This document shows positions 1 through 6,648 of a DNA stretch of 28,348 nucleotides, in pieces. The DNA comes from DTU024 sp964518875. GTDB lineage: Bacteria > Bacillota > Clostridia > Christensenellales > Aristaeellaceae. The position numbers and the translations under genes are program-made. The DNA is taken from NCBI GenBank assembly GCA_964518875.1, contig CAZFHI010000024.1, positions 1 to 28,348 of the forward strand. The letters are read 5' to 3'. Numbering within the stretch: the stretch's first letter is position 1; each line of letters starts with the position of its first letter. The notes below the pieces were generated by a model that saw nothing but the letters and a program-made list of their open reading frames with translations, ran no database searches and was not told the origin of the DNA.

Positions 1-130
1 AGACTCGATCGCTTTTTTCTCAGCTTTCAGTCTCACATCTATTGTAAAGCTACAAGACAGTATATTGCGTACAAATGCGGCTTATGCACAAAATGTACAA
101 AAATAATGATAAATTTTGTGGAATCGTACG

Positions 131-182
131 TTTTTAATATGCGGCAATTATACTATAATATGCCCATAAAGATTTTAGGAGG
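131..182 (+). promoter_or_regulatory. Promoter and RBS of the sugar ABC ATPase gene
   Basis: A perfect -10 hexamer TATAAT lies at 154-159. The best-placed -35 (TTTTTA, 131-136, 17-bp spacer) is poor, so the promoter may need an activator. AGGAGG at 177-182 sits 6 bases before the ATG. The first 130 bases of the window hold no gene that I can support. Confidence 0.6.
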
Positions 183-188
183 AAATAA

Positions 189-1310
189 ATGTCAAGCTTA
201 TCACTAAAACATATGTACAAAGTATATCCCGGCGGAGTTACCGCAGTAAGCGACTTCTCCCTGGACATTGAAGACAAGGAATTTATCGTTCTCGTCGGTC
301 CGTCAGGATGCGGCAAGTCGACAACCCTTCGCATGGTCGCGGGCCTTGAGGAAATAAGCGACGGCGAACTCTACATAGACGATAAACTCGTTAACGACGT
401 AGCTCCCAAGGACAGGGATATTGCAATGGTTTTCCAGAACTACGCTCTATATCCGCATATGACTGTGTTTGACAATATGGCTTTCGGCTTAAAGCTTCGC
501 AAAACGCCTAAGGACGAAATAAAGCAGCGTGTGGAAGCCGCGGCGCATATCCTGGACATCGAGCATCTTCTTAACAGAAAGCCTAAGGCTTTGTCAGGCG
601 GCCAGCGCCAGCGTGTCGCTCTGGGACGCGCAATCGTTCGTGAACCAAAGGTCTTCCTTATGGACGAACCTCTTTCCAACCTGGACGCAAAGCTGCGCGT
701 TGCGATGCGTACAGAAATCACCAAGCTGCATCAGCGCCTGCAAACAACGTTTATATACGTTACGCACGACCAGACAGAAGCTATGACCATGGGTACGCGT
801 ATCGTTATCATGAAAGACGGCTTTATACAGCAGGTAGATACCCCGCAGAACAACTACGACTACCCGCAGAATAAATTCGTCGCAGGCTTCATAGGCAGCC
901 CGCAGATGAACTTCTTCGATGTAAAGCTTACCGCGGAAAACGGCAAGGTTTATGCGGTGTTTGGCGACAGCAAGATACTGGTTCCGGATGAAAAAGTTAA
1001 GAAATTTACAGACGAAAGCTATATAGGCAAGGAAGTTATAATGGGCATACGTCCTGAAAATATTTCTGACGATCCTAAGACAGTCGCCGCTAACCCCGAC
1101 TCTCAGTTCAAGGTGCACGTGGAAGTTACAGAGCAGATGGGTTCTGAAACCTACCTCTACGTGACGACTGCCGGCAAGGAAGACAACGTTATCGCCCGCG
1201 TAGACCCGCGCACAACGACCAAGACAGGGGACGACGTGGTAGTAGTTATGGATACAAGCCTTCTGCACTTCTTCGACAAGGATACAGAAGTTACACTGCT
1301 CAACCGCTGA
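189..1310 (+). CDS. ugpC: Sugar ABC transporter ATP-binding protein, MalK/UgpC/MsmX type
   Basis: Cytoplasmic ATPase that powers a carbohydrate importer. Seen: Walker A GPSGCGKS at residues 38-45, Q-loop near 83, ABC signature LSGGQ at 135-139, Walker B FLMDE at 156-160, switch His193, then a C-terminal OB/TOBE-type regulatory domain at about 240-373. The 373-residue length is usual for the CUT1 ATPase family. No permease or sugar-binding gene is adjacent, which suits a shared MsmX-like ATPase serving several transporters; that is inference. It has its own promoter, RBS and terminator, so it is monocistronic. Its codons (many CGT/CGC, ATC, AAG) look more biased than those of recJ or hemZ, suggesting high expression. 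The exact substrate cannot be read from the sequence, and the symbol follows common naming for the family. Confidence 0.93.
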   Translation: MSSLSLKHMYKVYPGGVTAVSDFSLDIEDKEFIVLVGPSGCGKSTTLRMVAGLEEISDGELYIDDKLVNDVAPKDRDIAMVFQNYALYPHMTVFDNMAFGLKLRKTPKDEIKQRVEAAAHILDIEHLLNRKPKALSGGQRQRVALGRAIVREPKVFLMDEPLSNLDAKLRVAMRTEITKLHQRLQTTFIYVTHDQTEAMTMGTRIVIMKDGFIQQVDTPQNNYDYPQNKFVAGFIGSPQMNFFDVKLTAENGKVYAVFGDSKILVPDEKVKKFTDESYIGKEVIMGIRPENISDDPKTVAANPDSQFKVHVEVTEQMGSETYLYVTTAGKEDNVIARVDPRTTTKTGDDVVVVMDTSLLHFFDKDTEVTLLNR

Positions 1311-1323
1311 ATTTAAAACTTTC

Positions 1324-1349
1324 GCCCCGGCTTGCGCCGGGGCTTTTTT
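1324..1349 (+). terminator. Rho-independent terminator after the ABC ATPase gene
   Basis: An 8-bp GC-rich stem (GCCCCGGC at 1324-1331 with GCCGGGGC at 1336-1343) with a TTGC loop is followed by six T. It starts 14 bases after the stop codon. Confidence 0.93.
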
Positions 1350-1477
1350 GTTGCCCGTTTGAAAAAGCACAAAGAATACATATTTTATGCGGCAAATTGG
1401 GCGGTATCGCAATAAATGCTGTACGCCGCTCTGCATAAAGACACAAATATACACAAAAAATATACAAAATAAACCCA

Positions 1478-1598
1478 TGTGGATAACTTTATACTTTTAT
1501 AGCTTTTAAGCTGTTTATAGAACATAAACAAGTGTGTAAAAACTTATAAAATACTAAAACTGTGGATAAAAAGTGGACATTGTGGATAAAGTGGATAG
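1478..1598 (-). promoter_or_regulatory. Cluster of DnaA boxes, candidate origin or DnaA-binding locus
   Basis: Three exact copies of TGTGGATAA (the reverse complement of the consensus DnaA box TTATCCACA) lie at 1478-1486, 1561-1569 and 1581-1589, all in the same orientation. The last two are 20 bp apart, about two helical turns. Degenerate copies occur at 1533-1541 (TGTGTAAAA) and 1590-1598 (AGTGGATAG), each two mismatches away. The boxes lie in a long AT-rich gap, as in many oriC regions. No dnaA, dnaN or rpmH is in the window, so origin function is inference; a DnaA-titrating or DnaA-regulated locus is the alternative. Confidence 0.65.
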
Positions 1599-1914
1599 TT
1601 GCAGCTGCCACATAACGAATAATATTTACAAGAAATTCACATACTAAGTTGGCATACAGGGGACAAATATTAATAATTATTCATATATTTTGTATTTATG
1701 CATGCTTCGCTGTTGATATCCTGTTAAAACTTTTCCCGAAAAGCAAACGCATTTTTAAAAAGCTAAATTATAAATTTGTTTATAGAAAAAGCGTATAATG
1801 CAATCAGGTTTATAACGTATTTAAACGAGTAAAAAACGAATAATTTTGTATATTGTATTTAAAGCGGCTGCGCATACTAAGCGGACGGCTGCTAAAGCAA
1901 ACTTCCGCTTGTTC
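1599..1914. other. AT-rich non-coding stretch beside the DnaA boxes
   Basis: No supportable gene is present. The stretch is strongly AT-rich from about 1620 to 1860, with runs such as TTAATAATTATT and AAATTATAAATTTG. It would suit a DNA unwinding element next to the DnaA boxes, which is inference. I saw no terminator or RNA gene here. Confidence 0.45.
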
Positions 1915-1943
1915 TTTACATTAAGTGTGCCGTAATGTATAAT
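1915..1943 (+). promoter_or_regulatory. Near-consensus promoter for the small membrane protein gene
   Basis: TTTACA at 1915-1920, a 17-bp spacer and a perfect TATAAT at 1938-1943. The expected start of transcription is near 1950, about 20 bases before the coding region. Confidence 0.8.
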
Positions 1944-1972
1944 AGTCGCAATGTTCGGCAAGGAGGGATAAT

Positions 1973-2302
1973 GTGGCAAAACGTTTGCTTTTGTTGGCTT
2001 TTTTTTCCGTTGCCGTTTTTCTTTTGCTAAGCTGCATGATTGTTACAGAGCAGGAAGCCGCTCCTGTTAAGATAGAGCAAAATGAAGAGCTTTTTTTAAG
2101 AAACAACGTTTCCGCTTATATAAACACAGAGCCGAATTTAAACTTAATAGATGCGCTGAGTCTTATATGCGTAATTTACTGCGCTGTTACTGTCGCTGCC
2201 TGCAGGCAGCCTGTGGTGGACGCTAACGGCAGGGTTATTTCCTGCAAAGCTTATTACCGCTGCGCATATGAAGCGTTTTTAATAAATGAAAGAGCTGGCT
2301 GA
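1973..2302 (+). CDS. Small cysteine-containing membrane or lipoprotein, function unknown
   Basis: I do not recognise this 109-residue protein. The start is GTG at 1973, chosen because AAGGAGGG (1960-1967) lies 5 bases upstream; an ATG at 1971 is in another frame and stops after 19 codons. Residues 4-20 are a hydrophobic N-terminal segment ending L-L-S-C21, a weak lipobox, so it may be a lipoprotein or a signal-anchored protein. A second hydrophobic segment spans about 59-76. Six Cys occur (21, 66, 70, 77, 91, 97), and the C-terminal part contains VDANGRVISC. It has its own promoter and no terminator before secD, which begins 50 bases later, so read-through into the secD-hemZ block is likely. 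Its position just ahead of Sec genes is suggestive only. Confidence 0.6.
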   Translation: MAKRLLLLAFFSVAVFLLLSCMIVTEQEAAPVKIEQNEELFLRNNVSAYINTEPNLNLIDALSLICVIYCAVTVAACRQPVVDANGRVISCKAYYRCAYEAFLINERAG

Positions 2303-2352
2303 GCTTTTGCTGATTTATATAAAATATATTTCAACATAAGAAAGGATAAAAT

Positions 2353-3675
2353 ATGGCTAATTCTAAAACAAAAGTTAATAAAAAAGCGGTTGCCGGCGTT
2401 ACGCTTGCAGTGCTTCTTGTACTGACTGTTATCGCATGCGCGCTTGGCATTACGGGCAGAAAGCTTGACAGCATAGGGCTTTATAAGCTGCTGCCATGGA
2501 TGCCTACGCCTAATGAAAAATACGAATGGAAAAGCGCGCTTCCTCCCGGAGCGGACTTTGGCGAAACGCAGATTGTTAGTTTCACACCAGCCGACGGAGC
2601 AGAGCAAGCGTCCGATGAAGCAAAAAGCGAAGCCGTGCGCATACTTTCCGGTCGTTTTTCATCTATGGGCGTTAAAGGCGTAAACGTTAACTGGAATGAG
2701 GACGGCAGCCTGTCCGTTACCATGCCTAGGGATGCTCTCACAGAAGAAAACATAAACACTATTACTCAAAAAGGCGAGTTTGAGTTTGCTGATGCGGAAG
2801 GCGGCGTGTTTTTATATGGATCTCATATAACGCGCGCAAATGTAGCTCCCGCAGACAACACGGGAAGCTCCTGGCTTTTAGCGTTTGAACTTGACAGCGA
2901 AGGCAAGGAAATATTTGCGGATAAAACTACGCAGATGGTAAATGAGCAGATGGTTATAAAGCGCGACGGCGTAGAAATTGTAAGCGCCGGCATAGCTGAA
3001 CCGCTGCTGGAAGGCGGCGCTTCAATACCAGGGTTTACGTTTGAAGAAGCGTTCCAGAACGCTGTTATTATGAACAGCGGCGCTCTTCCCGTTGAACTTA
3101 AAAGCGAAGGCGCTGCAGCGGGCGCGCCGCTGCTTGGCGAAAACGCTTTAAACAAAACTATAACCGCTCTTTGGATAGCTACTGCATTAGTATGCGTTTT
3201 GTTCATAATTAAGTACAGGCTTGCAGGCTTTGTAGCCGCCTGGTGCATAATGCTTGTGGTATGCTTAAGCTGGCTTTTTATCGCGCTTACGCAAAGCGGC
3301 ATTACCATGTCGTCGCTGTTGGCCGTTGCATTTTCTTTAATAATAGCGTCTTTTGCCATAGGGATTATTTTCCATGGCATGGCTGAGGATCTGTCCCGCG
3401 GAAGGGCTGCAAAGCAGGCGCTTAAAGACAGCTTCGCAAATTCAGGACACATAAGCCTGGACCTTATGACGGCGTCATTGATTTTGTCGCTTATACTTAT
3501 AATAATGGACACAGGCACAATAGGAAGCTTTATGCAGCTTTTTGCAATAGGCCTGCTGGTCAACCTTGCGGTTGTACAGCTTGTATTAAGGCTTTTATTA
3601 AATCAGGTGTTCGTATTGTTTGGTGAAAACAACAGCCTTTATATTTCAGGAAAAACAAAGGAGGCAAAAGCATGA
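2353..3675 (+). CDS. secD: SecD-like membrane protein, divergent
   Basis: SecD and SecF form the accessory part of the Sec translocon that uses the proton (or sodium) gradient to complete protein export. Seen: an N-terminal membrane segment (about 13-33), a large extracytoplasmic region, the SecD hallmark just before the second membrane segment (ALPVELK near 244, then GAPLLGENALNKTI), then five membrane segments, six in total. The 440-residue length is normal. The helix that normally carries DANVLIFERI reads FAIGIIFHGM at 334-343, so the Asp thought to relay protons is Phe334. The later LDAN...TTLI motif survives as LDLMTASLI. The RBS AAAGGA lies before the ATG, and the gene overlaps secF by 4 bases (ATGA). 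Order and position match the clostridial secD-secF-recJ block. It may be a degenerate or repurposed SecD. Confidence 0.78.
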   Translation: MANSKTKVNKKAVAGVTLAVLLVLTVIACALGITGRKLDSIGLYKLLPWMPTPNEKYEWKSALPPGADFGETQIVSFTPADGAEQASDEAKSEAVRILSGRFSSMGVKGVNVNWNEDGSLSVTMPRDALTEENINTITQKGEFEFADAEGGVFLYGSHITRANVAPADNTGSSWLLAFELDSEGKEIFADKTTQMVNEQMVIKRDGVEIVSAGIAEPLLEGGASIPGFTFEEAFQNAVIMNSGALPVELKSEGAAAGAPLLGENALNKTITALWIATALVCVLFIIKYRLAGFVAAWCIMLVVCLSWLFIALTQSGITMSSLLAVAFSLIIASFAIGIIFHGMAEDLSRGRAAKQALKDSFANSGHISLDLMTASLILSLILIIMDTGTIGSFMQLFAIGLLVNLAVVQLVLRLLLNQVFVLFGENNSLYISGKTKEAKA

Positions 3676-4316
3676 ACAATAAGCTTAAAAAACCTTTAAC
3701 AGTTTCTGCGGTAATTATAATTATAGGAATAGTTTTAGCTATTACAGGCGCCGCCCTGCCATTTGAAGGCTCCGCGAAATACGCCATAGAGTTTCCGCAA
3801 ATCTGGCTTTGCATGCTTGCCGCCGTATTGTTTGCTCTTGTATATGGCTTTGCACGCGTGGACAGGGCGCATGCCGTAGCTATGTCAACAGCCCTTATTA
3901 ATGACTTTTTGCTAAGCTTCTCCGTAACGGCGATTGCAAGCTTAATACTAAAAGACATATCAAAAATGCCGACAGCCGTTGTGTTTCCAATAATAATGCT
4001 TTTAAGCTTTGTGTTCAGCTTTGCCCAGTCGACAATGGTTTTAAGAAGCGCGAACTATATTATGCGCACCACTACAAGAAGGGAAAAGCCGCTTGAAAAA
4101 ATAGCTGAGGAAGCGCCAGAATTAAGCAAAAGGGGACGTATGAGCATGCTTATAGTGTCGCTGATATTTTTAATAGCGCTGTCTTTTGGGGGCGAGAAGC
4201 TTTTAGCGGTTACGGTGCCTGTAATGCTTTCATCCGTTGTCGCGTACTTCACGTCTGAATTCATTACAGCCAGTATTTGGGCGATATTCACAAAAAAGTT
4301 TAAGTTTAAAAGATAA
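3672..4316 (+). CDS. secF: SecF-like membrane protein, short and divergent
   Basis: Partner of SecD in the Sec translocon accessory complex. Seen: six predicted membrane segments (about 8-28, 45-61, 69-93, 99-124, 138-157, 161-190). SecF-like traits are LINDFLLSFSVTAI matching the usual LLHDVLLTLG helix, and SFGGEKLL before the last membrane segment matching the family LFGGE. It has 214 residues against about 290-320 usually. The extracytoplasmic domain between the first two membrane segments, with its D-F-x-G-G motif, is missing: only about 16 residues connect them. The helix that is usually G-Y-S-I-N-D-T-V-V-V-F-D-R-I reads FSFAQSTMVLRSA, so conserved polar residues are lost. The start ATG overlaps the secD stop, with GGAGG at 3660-3664. 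Without the neighbouring secD I would call it an integral membrane protein of unknown function. Confidence 0.65.
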   Translation: MNNKLKKPLTVSAVIIIIGIVLAITGAALPFEGSAKYAIEFPQIWLCMLAAVLFALVYGFARVDRAHAVAMSTALINDFLLSFSVTAIASLILKDISKMPTAVVFPIIMLLSFVFSFAQSTMVLRSANYIMRTTTRREKPLEKIAEEAPELSKRGRMSMLIVSLIFLIALSFGGEKLLAVTVPVMLSSVVAYFTSEFITASIWAIFTKKFKFKR

Positions 4317-4325
4317 GACTTATCT

Positions 4326-4352
4326 GGCGCGCTCAAGCAGCGCGCCTCTTTT
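4326..4352 (+). terminator. Hairpin with T-tract between secF and recJ
   Basis: GGCGCGCT at 4326-4333 pairs with AGCGCGCC at 4339-4346 around a 5-base loop, followed by TCTTTT. It looks like an intrinsic terminator, perhaps leaky, because no convincing promoter separates it from recJ. Confidence 0.7.
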
Positions 4353-4364
4353 AAAATACTCATA

Positions 4365-6647
4365 ATGATACAACTGATTAACAGAAGCGAAAAATTTAAA
4401 ATAGACGGTCTGCCGGACGTGGTGGCGTCGCTGCTGCACGCGCGCGGCATAAATGACAGGGAAGAAGCGCGGTCCTTTTTAAACCCGGACGCGTCAGACT
4501 TTAACGATCCGTTTTTGCTCAACGATATGGATAAAGCGGTTCAAATTATTGAAAACGCCGCAAAGAAACATAAGCGGGCAGTGATTTACGGCGACTATGA
4601 TGTTGACGGCATATGCGCGAGCGTAATACTAAGCGAAACGTTTAACTCATTAGGACTCAGGCATATTATATATATACCAGACAGGCACGAGGAAGGCTAC
4701 GGCATAAATTCAGACGCGGTTTTAAAGCTTTCCAAGCAGGCTGACCTGCTTATATCCGTAGACTGCGGCATTACAAGCGTGGAAGAAGTAAAATTAGCGA
4801 AGGAACTCGGCATGCAGGTAATAATTACGGATCACCATACATTGCCCGCGAACATACCTGATTCTGATGCGCTGGTGTCATCTTTAATAAACAAAAACCC
4901 AAATAAAAACCTTTGCGGTGCGGGCATAGCGTGGAAACTAAGCTGCGCTCTAAAAGGCCTTCCTTACGCTATGAAGCTTTTGGACCTGTGCGCCATTGCT
5001 ACAGTTGCAGATTTGGTGCCGCTTTTAAATGAAAACCGCGCCATAGTGTCTCTCGGGCTTAAACAGCTGGATACTACAAGCCGCTCAGGCCTTATTGCCT
5101 TAAAAGAAGTATCAAATATAACAGGACCAGTTTCAAGCGCGGACGTAGGCTTTCGCATAGGGCCCCGCCTTAACGCAAGCGGAAGGCTCGCGAGCGCTAA
5201 AACGGCCGTTGAACTGCTTAAGTCTAAAAACATGCGCGAAGCAAAGTCTCTTGCGGAAGAGCTTAATAGGCTGAATACGGAACGGAAGCAGGAGGAGCAG
5301 GCGGTTATTGTGCAGGCCGAGGAAAAGCTTAAAGATTTGGACTGCGTGAGCAAAAAATCCATAGTGGTTGCGGGAGAAAACTGGAACAGCGGCGTAGTGG
5401 GATTAGCCGCCGGCAAAATAGCCGAACATTATTCATTTCCGACCGTGGTGCTTTCTTGCGGCGAAGACAATACCTGCACAGGCTCTGCAAGAAGCGCAGG
5501 GGACGTCAACCTTTATGAAGCGCTGCTTTCGTGCAAGGATTTATTTATTAAATTCGGAGGGCATGAAAAAGCCGCGGGGCTTACTATAAAAAAAGAAAAC
5601 CTTGAAAAATTTGAAATGCGCTTTGATGAAGCGGTAAAGAAACAGCTTTTAAGCGGGGATATAATTCCATCTCTGTACTATGACGCTAAAGTCAAACTTG
5701 AAGATATAAACTTAGACAATATAAGGCTTATAAATTCCATAGCGCCATTTGGCATAGGCAATCCGGAGCCTAAGCTTCTTGCTGAAAACGTTCAGGGTAT
5801 ATCTCCAAAGGCGGTAGGCAATAACGGAAAGCACTTAAAATATGTGCTTAAGCAATCAGACTGCATGGTTGACGCGATAGCCTTTAACAAAGGAAAGCTT
5901 TTAAAACATATAGGCGTTAACGCGGATATTTTGTTTACGGCAAGCATAAACAATTACTTCGGCGAAAGAGCGCAGTGCAATATAGAGCGCATATTGTTCA
6001 GCGATGAAATACTTTCAATGAGCGGGGAAATTGAGCAGGAGCTTATATTAAAGGACTTGCGCGCTGTTTCTGCGAATAAATATAATAAGGGAGATGTTAA
6101 TTTAATTGACAAACTCCCGGAATTCAGCGGCAAAAGAGGCGATTTACTTTTCTGCCGCTGCGCCGATACGGCAAAGAAGCTGGCGCATATTTACCCTGAT
6201 ATGGATAAAATTATTATACGCGCGGATGACGACCGTTTGTTCAATTCCATTTTGGCAAACGCCGGCTTGCAAGATATAAAAAGCAGGTTCCGCAATATAT
6301 ATTTTTGCGACGGAATGATAGATTCGGGCGAAGCCGCAATAATAAAAGAAAACTTGGGGGACGTTAACATATTCGCGCTTCCTAAAAGCGCTAAGCTTAA
6401 GCAAAATATAATGGAAATAAAGTGTAGCGTAGACGAGCTCAGGGAAGCCTACGTATGCGCCAGGCGGTTTAACTCCCTGGACAATATCTCATGGAATTAC
6501 AACAAAAAAACAGCCGCGTTAATGGTTCTTGACGAACTAAGCTTAATTAAACTTAAAGAAAACAACGCAGATTTTTCGATGCTGCCGGTTAAAAAAATTC
6601 ACCCTTGCAAAAGCAAGCTGTTTTCCATACTTAATAAGGAGGTGTAA
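4365..6647 (+). CDS. recJ: Single-stranded-DNA-specific exonuclease RecJ
   Basis: 5'-to-3' exonuclease acting on single-stranded DNA in recombination and repair. Seen: DHH-family motif I GDYDVDG at residues 76-82 (Asp77, Asp79, Asp81 as metal ligands), SVDCGIT near 130, the DHH triad at 156-158, VADLVPL near 212, then the DHHA1 region with GGHEKAAGL near 400. An OB-like region and a C-terminal extension (about 560-760) follow, as in B. subtilis RecJ, which is also well over 700 residues. The ATG at 4365 has no clear Shine-Dalgarno and lies only 13 bases after a terminator-like T-tract, so the way it is translated is unclear. RecJ follows secF and precedes rel, as in many Clostridia; the apt gene often found between recJ and rel is absent. 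Confidence 0.95.
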   Translation: MIQLINRSEKFKIDGLPDVVASLLHARGINDREEARSFLNPDASDFNDPFLLNDMDKAVQIIENAAKKHKRAVIYGDYDVDGICASVILSETFNSLGLRHIIYIPDRHEEGYGINSDAVLKLSKQADLLISVDCGITSVEEVKLAKELGMQVIITDHHTLPANIPDSDALVSSLINKNPNKNLCGAGIAWKLSCALKGLPYAMKLLDLCAIATVADLVPLLNENRAIVSLGLKQLDTTSRSGLIALKEVSNITGPVSSADVGFRIGPRLNASGRLASAKTAVELLKSKNMREAKSLAEELNRLNTERKQEEQAVIVQAEEKLKDLDCVSKKSIVVAGENWNSGVVGLAAGKIAEHYSFPTVVLSCGEDNTCTGSARSAGDVNLYEALLSCKDLFIKFGGHEKAAGLTIKKENLEKFEMRFDEAVKKQLLSGDIIPSLYYDAKVKLEDINLDNIRLINSIAPFGIGNPEPKLLAENVQGISPKAVGNNGKHLKYVLKQSDCMVDAIAFNKGKLLKHIGVNADILFTASINNYFGERAQCNIERILFSDEILSMSGEIEQELILKDLRAVSANKYNKGDVNLIDKLPEFSGKRGDLLFCRCADTAKKLAHIYPDMDKIIIRADDDRLFNSILANAGLQDIKSRFRNIYFCDGMIDSGEAAIIKENLGDVNIFALPKSAKLKQNIMEIKCSVDELREAYVCARRFNSLDNISWNYNKKTAALMVLDELSLIKLKENNADFSMLPVKKIHPCKSKLFSILNKEV

Positions 6648-6648
6648 T

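Noticed and set aside
594..1478. 294-codon open frame on the minus strand over the ABC ATPase gene
   Set aside because: It lies opposite a gene with every ABC motif, its translation resembles no family, and it runs through the terminator hairpin; it is a shadow frame.
1478..1598. TGTGGATAA repeats as a CRISPR array or tandem repeat
   Set aside because: The units are only 9 bases, spacing is irregular (83 and 20 bp) and they match the DnaA box exactly; there are no cas genes.
1971..2030. ATG at 1971 as start of the small membrane gene
   Set aside because: Its frame stops after 19 codons; the GTG at 1973 gives the 109-residue frame with good RBS spacing.
2823..3563. 246-codon open frame on the minus strand opposite secD
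   Set aside because: It is low-complexity and Ser/Ala/Ile-rich, as expected from the antisense of membrane-segment codons, and has no RBS; the plus-strand SecD motifs are clear.
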